Of a DNA stretch of 64,000 nucleotides, positions 9,388-17,600 are shown piece by piece (within the stretch, counting starts at the first letter, position 1; the number at the start of each line of letters is the position of its first letter). The position numbers and the translations under genes were made by a program. The stretch spans positions 124,001 through 188,000 of the forward strand of contig CAMDCN010000005.1 of the NCBI GenBank assembly GCA_945890485.1. Direction: 5' to 3'. The stretch comes from Candidatus Sulfopaludibacter sp. SbA3. GTDB taxonomy: Bacteria; Acidobacteriota; Terriglobia; Bryobacterales; Bryobacteraceae. Below the pieces are notes generated by a model. That model made no database searches. It was not told the origin of the DNA and saw only the letters and a list, made by a program, of their open reading frames with translations.

Positions 9388-10602
9388 ATGCGGGTTTTAC
9401 TGCTGATTCTCGGTTTAGCCGCGATGGCGATGGGCCAGGACGATGATATCGTGTGGCTCGACAACTATGCTGAAGCGGTGAAGGCCGCCAAGGCAACGGG
9501 GAAGCCGATCTTCCTCGAGTTTCGCTGCGAGCCTTGAACGAACGGCAGAATATTTGACGCACAGGTTGTGCTGTCACCGAAAGATTCGCCCCTGGGCAAA
9601 CTGCTGCGGCAGTACGTGACCGTGCGCATTATCCGCATGGATACGATCGATATTGGTCTGTTTGAACATGACCGGAACAACACGATCTACTTCTACATTT
9701 TGAACGCGGACGAGCAGATCTATATGCGGTACGGCGGGCGGGATAACGCGTCGCCCGATACCTACCTGAACATCGAGAGCCTGACGTTGGCCGCGGCTAA
9801 GGGGTTGGAGTTGCATGCGAATCGGCCGCCCGCGCCTCCGCGGCCGAAGCCCGATTTTCCGAAGAACTATTCGCTGCTGGTGGAGCGGACGTTTGCGCGG
9901 AACCAGTGCGTCGAGTGCCACCTGATTGGCGACTACCAGAATCTGCACCGGCAGCAGGATGGGACGCTGGACAAATTGGTGCATCTGTTCCGGTCGCCGG
10001 ACTTGAAGACCGTGGGGATTTTGTTGGATGTGCCGAAGGGGCTGGTATTGAAGGAGGCCACGGGGGCGGCGGCAGCGGCCGGATTGCAGGCAGGCGACCG
10101 CATCGCGAAGTGGGAAGGGACAACGGTGTGGACCTTCGCGGACGTGCAGCATCGCTACAACGAGACGCCGCGGACGGCGAAGGAAGCGAAGTTGACGGTG
10201 GAGCGGGGTGGGAAGATGGTGGACGTGACGATGGCCCTGCCGCCGCGGTGGTGGTGGGCCGAAACGAAGTTCCGGCAATCAAGCGTGGAGCCGCGCTTCT
10301 ATTTCGACGACCGGCCTTTGACGGCGGAGGAGAAGCAGCAGTTGGGGCTGCCGGCGGAAGGATTTGCCAGCATGGTGAAGTATGTGTCGAGTACGGCGCA
10401 GACGATGGAGTTGCATGCCTTGCAGGTGGGCGATGTGATCTCGGCGATCGATGGCAAACGTGTGGATGCCGATGCGCATACGGCATCGCTCTATTTGATC
10501 CTGCGCAAAATGCCCGGCGATTCGGCGATGCTGGAAGTAGTGCGCGGCGGGAAGAAGATTGAGATGCCGCTCAAGACGATCCAGATGAGCTTTAGAAAAT
10601 GA
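9388..10602 (+). CDS. Predicted selenoprotein: signal peptide, thioredoxin fold with C-E-P-Sec, CxxCH, two PDZ domains
   Basis: One reading frame from ATG 9388 to the stop at 10602 is interrupted only by TGA at 9535-9537. Residues 1-17 form a signal peptide. Residues 18-150 look like a thioredoxin-7-type fold (VWLDNYAEAVKAAKATGKP, then IFLEFRC). The UGA is residue 50 and falls in C47-E48-P49-X50, where a thioredoxin has CxxC, so it is best read as selenocysteine. A 9-bp hairpin with a GGU loop lies 26 nt downstream. Further on are CVECH at 174-178, a possible heme or redox site, and two PDZ-like domains near 205-285 and 325-402. Total 404 residues. It overlaps the DsbD-N-like gene by ATGA. 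No Shine-Dalgarno is seen. The alternative, a short truncated gene plus a GTG-started ORF at 9568, would split the thioredoxin fold and is less likely. Confidence 0.82.
9555..9576 (+). promoter_or_regulatory. Bacterial SECIS-like hairpin downstream of in-frame UGA
   Basis: Bases 9555-9558 pair with 9573-9576 and 9559-9563 pair with 9567-9571, giving nine Watson-Crick pairs. U9572 is bulged out and the apical loop is GGU (9564-9566). The loop begins 26 nt after the UGA. This fits the bacterial SECIS rules: upper stem of 4 or more pairs, G in the first two loop bases, loop 16-37 nt past UGA. E. coli fdhF has a similar GGU loop and bulged U, though there the bulge is in the 5' arm and here in the 3' arm. 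It would recruit SelB with Sec-tRNA. Confidence 0.75.
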
Positions 10603-11102
10603 GACTGCTGAGCCTAGTGTTGTTGGCGACGGGATGGGGTGCGCCGGTAGAGGTGCGCGTCGATGATGAGGTCTGCGCGACCTATGACGCGCGGCTGGCT
10701 GGCGACCAACTCGTGGTTCGTGTGCGCCTGGGCAAGGGCTGGCACACGTTTGCGATGGACAATACGGTGCGGGCCGTCGAGGCATTGAAGGGCAAGAAGG
10801 CGCTGAGCGCGGACATGCCGACGAAGGTGGCCGTGGGCGAGGGGCTGACGGTGACCGGGACGTGGAAGCAGACGCCGCCGGCGGATTTTTCAAAGCCGGA
10901 ATTGCGGATTTTCAGTTGGGGATACGAAGGCGAGGCGATGTTCGTCGCGCCGGTGAAGCGCGAGGGAACGGTGGGCAAGGTCGGCGTGAAGGGACAGGCC
11001 TGCACCCCGTCGATCTGCAAGAACATCGACGTGAAGGTGGATGTGGGGATGGCCGATGGGCCGTTGGCGGGTGCGCCCCTCGAACTGGTGCGCACCCAAT
11101 AA
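10599..11102 (+). CDS. Secreted DsbD N-terminal-domain-like protein
   Basis: 167 residues with a short signal peptide (about 1-15) and an immunoglobulin-like fold resembling the periplasmic N-terminal domain of the thiol:disulfide reductase DsbD. It shows GKGWHTFAMDN, GYEGEAMF and a C-terminal pair of cysteines in GQACTPSICKNI, the position of the redox pair in DsbD-N. The DsbD membrane and C-terminal domains are absent, so it is a stand-alone carrier or partner. Its ATG overlaps the stop of the predicted selenoprotein by 4 bases, which argues that the two act together in periplasmic thiol exchange (inference). Confidence 0.82.
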   Translation: MRLLSLVLLATGWGAPVEVRVDDEVCATYDARLAGDQLVVRVRLGKGWHTFAMDNTVRAVEALKGKKALSADMPTKVAVGEGLTVTGTWKQTPPADFSKPELRIFSWGYEGEAMFVAPVKREGTVGKVGVKGQACTPSICKNIDVKVDVGMADGPLAGAPLELVRTQ

Positions 11103-11115
11103 AGCGGCCGGATTT

Positions 11116-11664
11116 CTACGCGGCGGCCAATAACTCCAAGTTGGCCTCGAAGGACTCCAAATGGTTGTAGGACGCATTAAGCAGATTCGCGTAGACGCGC
11201 TTGATGTCGGCCTGTTTGGCTTCGACGATCCCAACTTCCAGATCGGCGATGTCGGTCTTCTCGATGAGAACTCCCACTTCGAGGGCGTCCTTGAGGGAGA
11301 TGGCGACCTTTGTGGTGAGGTCGAAATACATCGCTGCCATCCGGGGATCGGCGAATTCACCGGCGGCCCGGCCAGCGGCCGGATCGGCTAGATTGTACTT
11401 GGTGAGCAGACGGCCTACCTGACGAAAGTGCGCCGTCTCGCTCTGCGCAATGTTGGGGAAAATACGCACGTTCCAGCGTTCCCCGGCGACAGCGTACACG
11501 TCGTGGGCCAGTTTCTCTTCTTCCCGCATCAGAAGCAGGCGGGCGGATTCCTCCGCAGTGAGGACGGCCGGGACATTGCCTCCCCCGGGACCATTCTGCG
11601 CCAGCAAAGGTGCGGCAGCTACCGCGCTGAACCCGATCGCCAACCACTCTCTTCTTGTTCTCAT
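11116..11664 (-). CDS. DUF2202 ferritin-like domain protein
   Basis: 182 residues. The ATG at 11662-11664 was chosen over an upstream TTG because a clear Shine-Dalgarno (AGGAGA) sits 6 to 7 bases before it. The N-terminus has RTRREW followed by a hydrophobic stretch, a Tat- or Sec-like signal. The mature part begins LTAEESARLLLMREEEKLAHDVY, here split as LTAEESARLLLM and REEEKLAHDVY, which is the hallmark of DUF2202, a four-helix ferritin-like fold rich in Glu and His. Function of the family is not established; metal binding is likely. It is convergent with the DsbD-N-like gene, 13 bases away. Confidence 0.87.
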   Translation of the reverse strand: MRTRREWLAIGFSAVAAAPLLAQNGPGGGNVPAVLTAEESARLLLMREEEKLAHDVYAVAGERWNVRIFPNIAQSETAHFRQVGRLLTKYNLADPAAGRAAGEFADPRMAAMYFDLTTKVAISLKDALEVGVLIEKTDIADLEVGIVEAKQADIKRVYANLLNASYNHLESFEANLELLAAA

Positions 11665-11670
11665 GACCAA

Positions 11671-11676
11671 TCTCCT
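11671..11676 (-). promoter_or_regulatory. Ribosome binding site fixing the DUF2202 start
   Basis: Reads AGGAGA on the minus strand, ending 6 bases before the ATG at 11664. It supports this ATG rather than the in-frame TTG at 11682, which would place the site inside the coding region. Confidence 0.7.
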
Positions 11677-11717
11677 GTTCAACTAAACAGATTCGGTTGG
11701 CCGGAGAAGGTGACAGG

Positions 11718-13355
11718 TTACGAGTAGATGCCGGGCGCTTCGTGGCCGAGGGCCTGCACGTATTCGACGTAGGTGCCGGGGTAGACGCGGGGGACGCGCT
11801 CCTTGCCCGTTTCGCCGCCGAGTTCGAGCACCCGCGTGCCGAGGCCACGGAGGAACGTACGATCGTGCGAGACGAAGATCATCGTGCCTTCGAAGTCCGC
11901 TAACGCCTCAACGAGCATCTCCTTCGTCGCTAGGTCGAGATGGTTCGTCGGCTCGTCAAGGACGAGGAAGTTCGGCGGGTTGAAGAGCATGCGGGCCATC
12001 GCCAGGCGCGACTTCTCGCCACCGGAGAGCGCGCGGATGCGCTTATCGACATCGTCGCCGGAGAACTGAAAGGCGCCGGCGAGCGAACGGAGCGAGCCGA
12101 TCGAATCTTGCGGGAAGTCCTTCTGCAGTTGCTCGAAGATCGTGAGTTCCGGGTCGAGCACGTCGAGCGACTGCTGGGCGAAGTAGCCCATCTGCAGGCT
12201 GGCGCCGAGGCGGACGGTGCCCGCGTCCGGGTTGGTGGCGCCGGCGATCATCTTGAGCAGAGTCGTCTTGCCGGCGCCGTTGCGGCCCATGACGGCCCAG
12301 CGTTCGCCGCGGCGGATGGTGAGGCTGAGGCCGTCGTAGATCACGCGGTTGCCGTAGGCCTTGTGGATGTCTTCGATGACGGCCACCTGATCGCCGGAGC
12401 GGGACGGGGCGCGGAAATCGAACTTCACCACTTGGCGTTTCTTCGGTAGTTCGATCTTGTCGATCTTGTCGAGCGCCTTGATGCGGCTCTGGACCTGGGC
12501 GGCCTTGGCGGCGTGCGTCTTGAACCGCTCAATGAAACGCTGTTCCTTGGCGAGCATCGCCTGCTGCCGGGCGAAGGCGGCCTGTTGATTCGTCTCGCGG
12601 ACGGCGCGCTCGCGTTCGTAGAAGTCGTAGTTGCCGGAGTAGGAGACGATTTCACCCGAGTCGATCTCGGCGATCTTCGTGACGAGACGGTTCATGAACT
12701 CGCGGTCGTGCGAGGTCATCAACAGCGATCCCTGATAGTTGCGGAGGAACGTTTCGAGCCAGATGATCGATTCAAGATCGAGATGGTTCGTCGGTTCGTC
12801 CATCAGCAACACGTCGGGACGGCCGAGGAGGACGCGGGCGAGCGCCACGCGCATCTTCCAACCGCCGGAGAGCGCGCCGACGTCGCCGTCGATCTGCTCG
12901 TCCTGAAAACTCAAGCCGTGGAGCACTTCGCGAGCCTGGGCTTCGAGCGTGTAGCCGTTCAGGTGTTCGTACTCTTCCTGCACCTCGCCGAAGCGTTCGA
13001 GGATCTTGTCCATCTCATCGAACCGGGCGGGGTCTTCAAGGCCCTGCTGCAGCGCCTCGAGTTCGTGATGGAGTTCGCCGACGCGGCCGGAGCCGGCGAT
13101 GGCTTCGTCGAGCACGGAGCGGCCCTTCATCTCTTCGACGTCCTGGCGGAAGTAGCCGATGGTGAGCTTCTTCGGGACGGTGACGTCGCCTTCGTCGGGG
13201 GCTTCTTCGCCCACGATCATGCGGAAAAGGGTGGTTTTGCCGGCGCCGTTGGGGCCTACGAGGCCGACCTTTTCGCCGGGGTTCAGCTGGAAATTGGCGT
13301 CGACAAAAACGAGTTGCTTGCCGTACTGCTTGTTGATATTAGAAAACGCGATCAT
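11718..13355 (-). CDS. ABC-F family ATP-binding protein
   Basis: 545 residues with two ABC ATPase domains and no membrane segment, the ABC-F layout. The first Walker A is GPNGAGKTT at 34-42; both domains carry LSGG signatures (LSGGWKMR, LSGGEKSR) and Walker B DEPTNHLD. A basic, charged linker between them (near residues 240-320) matches the P-site interaction motif region. ABC-F proteins bind the ribosomal E site and relieve stalling or protect from antibiotics. The ATG at 13353-13355 has GGAGG five bases upstream and is preferred to a TTG four codons earlier. It follows the multiheme cytochrome by 22 bases. It resembles the general housekeeping Uup/EttA-like type; no resistance role can be claimed. 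Confidence 0.93.
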   Translation of the reverse strand: MIAFSNINKQYGKQLVFVDANFQLNPGEKVGLVGPNGAGKTTLFRMIVGEEAPDEGDVTVPKKLTIGYFRQDVEEMKGRSVLDEAIAGSGRVGELHHELEALQQGLEDPARFDEMDKILERFGEVQEEYEHLNGYTLEAQAREVLHGLSFQDEQIDGDVGALSGGWKMRVALARVLLGRPDVLLMDEPTNHLDLESIIWLETFLRNYQGSLLMTSHDREFMNRLVTKIAEIDSGEIVSYSGNYDFYERERAVRETNQQAAFARQQAMLAKEQRFIERFKTHAAKAAQVQSRIKALDKIDKIELPKKRQVVKFDFRAPSRSGDQVAVIEDIHKAYGNRVIYDGLSLTIRRGERWAVMGRNGAGKTTLLKMIAGATNPDAGTVRLGASLQMGYFAQQSLDVLDPELTIFEQLQKDFPQDSIGSLRSLAGAFQFSGDDVDKRIRALSGGEKSRLAMARMLFNPPNFLVLDEPTNHLDLATKEMLVEALADFEGTMIFVSHDRTFLRGLGTRVLELGGETGKERVPRVYPGTYVEYVQALGHEAPGIYS

Positions 13356-13360
13356 CCGAA

Positions 13361-13365
13361 CCTCC
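13361..13365 (-). promoter_or_regulatory. Ribosome binding site fixing the ABC-F start
   Basis: GGAGG on the minus strand, five bases before the ATG at 13355. It lies inside the reading frame if the upstream TTG at 13367 is used, so the ATG is the better start. Confidence 0.7.
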
Positions 13366-13377
13366 AAGGTAGCAGGC

Positions 13378-14667
13378 TTAGCGGGTCAGACGGTCGAGAA
13401 TTTGCTTGGCTTGGGTGTGGCCGGGATGGAATTGGAGGAGGCGGCGGAGCGTTTGGATGGCCGCCTTTTTGTCGCCGCGTTGCACCTGGGCGGCTGCGAG
13501 ATTGAGCCCGGGGCCGGGGAGGCCGGGGTAGCGGGCGAAGACCGATTTCCAGCGGACTTCGGCGGAGGCGGCCTGGCCGTTTTGCGCTTCGTAGATGGCT
13601 AGGTTGGCGGCGGCGGTGGGTTCGTCCGCGTTCAACCGCAACGCTTCGCGATAGACGCGAACGGCGTCGGCAGCGCGGCCGGCCTGGTCGTAGAGCTGGC
13701 CGAGTTGGGTGAGCACTGCAGCGTCCTTGGGCTCGACGCGTTCGAGGCGCGGGATGGAGGGTTGGGCGAGGGCGAGGTCGCGGGGCGGGATGGGCGCGTC
13801 CCAGAAGAGGCGGAGCGGGCGCTGGGGCGAGGTCTTGCGGCCGATGCGATGGTTCGTGAAGGCGACGTGGGCGTCTTTACTGTCCGTCTTCGGCATGTGG
13901 CAGGTGGCGCAATCGGGGCCACGGCCGCATTTGTCGGGCGTGTGGCAATTTTGGCAGGTGTTGGCCTTCATGCCGCCGTGCGGGTCGTGGCAGGTGACGC
14001 ACCAGAGTTTGTCGCCGGCTCCTTGCTTGCAGGCGCTCTCGGCGAGTTGCTCGGCGTGGTCGGTGGCGTTGCTCTTGGCGCCGCTGACGAAGATGGAGAC
14101 GAAGTCGCCGAGGCGGTCGCCGGGCTTGTAGTCGTAGGGATTCTTGCCGGCGCGGGTGACCTTGGCGGCGCCCGTGAGATGACACTGCTCGCAGACGTTG
14201 TCGCGGCGTTCGGGGGGGAGTTTGGCGGGGTTGACGGAGTGGTGGGAGGCCGGGCCGTGGCAGCGTTCGCAGGAGATGCCGGGTTCGGCGAAGGGCGGGT
14301 TCGGATACTGGTTCTGGGTTCCCTTCACTAGCTTCGTGCCGGTGGTGTGGCACTGGAGGCAGGGCTCTTCGACGGGGCGGAAGGTTTGGGCGTTGGGGAA
14401 GCCGGGTGAAAGGCCGAAGGACTTTGTTTTCGAGAAATAGGATTGCGGGCTCTGGATGAGGAAGTTGCCGATGAAGGAGACGTAGCTTTTTCCGAGAGCG
14501 CCGGAGCCGAGCGACCACTTGCCGGGCGATTCGAGCGCGGCGGTCCGGGCCATACGGGAATGCGACTGCCGCTCAACAATTTCGGCATGACAGGGGGCAC
14601 AAACAGCACTGCCCGGGTCCGCGAAGACCCGGGCAGTGAAGACGGACAGGAGAAACAACCGAAGCAC
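13378..14667 (-). CDS. Secreted heptaheme c-type cytochrome with C-terminal TPR region
   Basis: 429 residues starting at GTG (14665-14667). A signal peptide of about 16 residues is followed by seven CxxCH heme motifs: CAPCH, CLQCH, CERCH, CEQCH, CVTCH, CQNCH and CATCH, with the last group closely spaced as in cytochrome c554-like proteins. The last 120 residues form tetratricopeptide-like repeats (AAVLTQLGQLYDQAGRAADA). Likely a periplasmic electron-transfer protein with a protein-docking tail. Its start directly abuts the stop of the TonB receptor gene, so the two are probably co-transcribed. The electron partner is unknown. Confidence 0.9.
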   Translation of the reverse strand: MLRLFLLSVFTARVFADPGSAVCAPCHAEIVERQSHSRMARTAALESPGKWSLGSGALGKSYVSFIGNFLIQSPQSYFSKTKSFGLSPGFPNAQTFRPVEEPCLQCHTTGTKLVKGTQNQYPNPPFAEPGISCERCHGPASHHSVNPAKLPPERRDNVCEQCHLTGAAKVTRAGKNPYDYKPGDRLGDFVSIFVSGAKSNATDHAEQLAESACKQGAGDKLWCVTCHDPHGGMKANTCQNCHTPDKCGRGPDCATCHMPKTDSKDAHVAFTNHRIGRKTSPQRPLRLFWDAPIPPRDLALAQPSIPRLERVEPKDAAVLTQLGQLYDQAGRAADAVRVYREALRLNADEPTAAANLAIYEAQNGQAASAEVRWKSVFARYPGLPGPGLNLAAAQVQRGDKKAAIQTLRRLLQFHPGHTQAKQILDRLTR

Positions 14668-17600
14668 TTAGAACGTAAAGCGCAGGGCGATTTCGATGTT
14701 CCGCGGTCCCAACTGTTGGCCGGTGAACTGGCCGAACAAGGGGCTCTGGATGTTGGTGTTCAAACCACCGATGCCAGCCCAGTTGAAGGCATTCAAGAAC
14801 GTGCCGCGGAGCTGAATATTCCGCACTTCATCGAACTTGAAGAACTTCTGGATGCTGCCATCGAAGGTCACAACGTGACGGTCGCGGATGTTGGGCAGGT
14901 ACGGCCCAACGGTTCCGAGCCGTTGAACAACGTTCTGGCCGCCGGCGACTACCGGAGGATTGGTGAACGCTGCGCGATTCAGGTAGGTGGTTCCGCCGGT
15001 AAAGCCGCGGAAGTTGATGGGGGCATCGGGGTTCAGGATGATCGGCACACCGGTTACCAGGTCCGGACGGGCCGCGTTCCCGGTCGGGAGATTGATGCCG
15101 CCGGTTTGAATGGCGATGGGGTTGCCACTGCGCCAATTCTGAATGCCGCTCAACTGCCAGCCACCGATGAAGGCGTCGACCAAGCCGTTGGTGTTCACGG
15201 CGCGGCCTTTACCGACGGGGATCTCGTAGATCCAGCTCAACTTCGCCACATGCGGGAGGTGGTAGTTGGTGATGGAACGCTCGAGGTTGCGGTTGAAGAC
15301 GTCGGCCACGCCCTCGGCGTCGATTGCGTTGTCGGTCAAGCCAAGGGACTTGGACCACGTGTAGGCACCCAGGATGGCCAAGCCTTTCTTGAAGTGCCGG
15401 GTGACCTGCAGCTGCAGGGAGTTGTACGACGACGTACCCAGGTTCGGGAAGATACTGTTGATTCCGGTGAACTGGGGGTAGGGGCGCAACGCCTGCAGGT
15501 TGGTGCCCGCGAAACCGGGGAACGGCTGCGGAATCGGGCTCGACGCGTTCCACGGACGGGGCAGGATGTCGCCATACTGCTGCGTGACCGAGAACGGCAG
15601 GTTGTTCGGCTGCTCGAAGCCCTTGGCGAGCAGGCGGGTGCCCTTGTTGCCAACGTAGTTGAGTTCGATAACCGTGCTGGCCGGGAGCTGATACTGGAAC
15701 CCAAAGTTCCAATTCTGCACATAAGGCAGCCGGTTGCCTTGCGGGCTGTAATAGTCGATACCCTGGCCATTGGCAAGATTCGGAATCTTGTTGGGCAAGG
15801 TGCCGGTGAAGTTGGGATAGGGGTTGGACAGATTGCCGACGGGCGCTTCAGCGAACGGCACCTGGGTATTGCCGGAATTGACAACGATGCTGCCGTTGTA
15901 GCCGAGGGTGCCGCCGAAGCCGAAGCCGTTGGAGATGGCCGGGGTGTTGTTGATGCCGTAGCCGCCGCGCCAAACGAGCTTATCGGTCATCGCGTAGGCG
16001 AAGCCAAACTTCGGCGAGATCTGCTTCCAGTAGGTGTCCTGGAAACCTCTCCGGTCGCGGTCTTCGGCGAAGACCAACGCGCCGGGGCGGTTGCCAGCGG
16101 CCGGGTTCGGCACTGCGAAGTCGATCGCCGACATGCGGCCGGCGACTTCGATGAGGCCACCGACCATCTCCCAGCGGAGTCCGAGGTTGAGGGTCAGCTT
16201 CCGGGAGACCTTCCAGTCGTCCTGGAAGTAGAAGCCGGCGGTGCGCCACCGGTGGCCGAAGTTGGATGCCACGATGCCGCGGCTGGTGGAGGCGTAGTCG
16301 CCGAGCAGGAAGCTGGCGAAGCTGTGACCAGTCTGGTTGATGAAGCCCGGCAGCGCGGTCTGGTTTGGCGAGAAATTAAAGTCGCCGGAACCGGACTTGG
16401 AGCGGGTGTTGTAGTAGTAGCGGCGGTTTTCAAAGCCGAACTTGTAATTGTGCTTTCCGCTCACCTTCGTGAAGTCGGCCTGGATGATTGTGGAGCCGTT
16501 GAAGCTGCCACCACGGCTGTTGGAGCCGAGACGGCCGCCAGCGCCGATGCCACCGCCCTGGAAGGGCAGACCGGAGAAGTTCAGAGCCGGGAAGTGGGTG
16601 CCCGGGACGTTCTGCAGTCCGATCTTGGACGGCCAATCCTGGTCAACGTAAACGCTCTCGTTGATGTTGCCGAAGCGGTTGTAGCCGAGGTTCAGGCGGC
16701 CGAGCAGCGTCGGGGTAAGCGTGAAGTCGTAGGCGCCGCGGACCATGGTGCCCGGGGTGTCCTGGTTCTGATAAACATTGGTCGGAGCTCCGGGAGGCGC
16801 GCCCCAACGGCCGCCAATCGAGTTGTTCCGCACACGGAAGTTGCGATTCACCATGCCGCTAATGCGATGGCGTTCGTTCAAGTTGTGGTCGCCCTTGAAG
16901 GTCAGCATGCGTTCGCCGAACACGGGACAGCAGGCGCCAAGAGACGGGGTGTTCTGGAGCATGGTATCGAACAACGGCTTGTCGATAGTGGCCACGTCGA
17001 TAATTTTCTGCGAAACCGGGCTGAACCGGGTGCGAGGAATGATGTTGCCGGGGAAGATGTCGCGGACCCAGGTGTTGCCGACTTGGCGGGCGGAGGCAGG
17101 ATCGTAGATCGCGCCGCCGATTACGGGACGTCCAAGCGCGTCCGTGCCAACGTTCGTGCCGGAGATGGCGTTTCCAGTGAATCCAGCGTTCAGGATGCGG
17201 CTGAAGTCGCCCTGCTGATATTCGGGCATCGGCAATTGAGTGAAGGAGGTCTGATTGAAGTCCTTCGTTGTCGTCCGCTCGAAATTATGGAAGAAAAAGG
17301 TGCGGTTCTTGCCGTTGTAGACTTTCGGGATCAGCACAGGGCCACCAATGGAGTAGCCGTAATTGTGCTGCTTGAACGGCTGCCGCTCAACGCCGGCTGC
17401 GTTCGAATTGAACGCATTGGCGCGGAGCGCATCGTTCTGGCCGTAGTAGTAGGCCGAGCCATGGAATTCGTTCGTGCCGGACTTCGTGGCGAAGTTGGCT
17501 ACCGAGGTCTGGCCGCCGGAGTATTGGGCCGAGACGGTGCCGGTCTGCAGCTTGAATTCGGAGATCGACTCCGAAGACGGGCTGAATTCGCTGTTGGCGC

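Noticed and set aside
9568-10602. A separate gene starting at GTG 9568 without the first 60 residues
   Set aside because: It would begin inside the thioredoxin fold and has no ribosome site or signal peptide, while the ATG at 9388 in the same frame supplies both a signal peptide and the missing part of the fold; UGA as Sec explains the stop.
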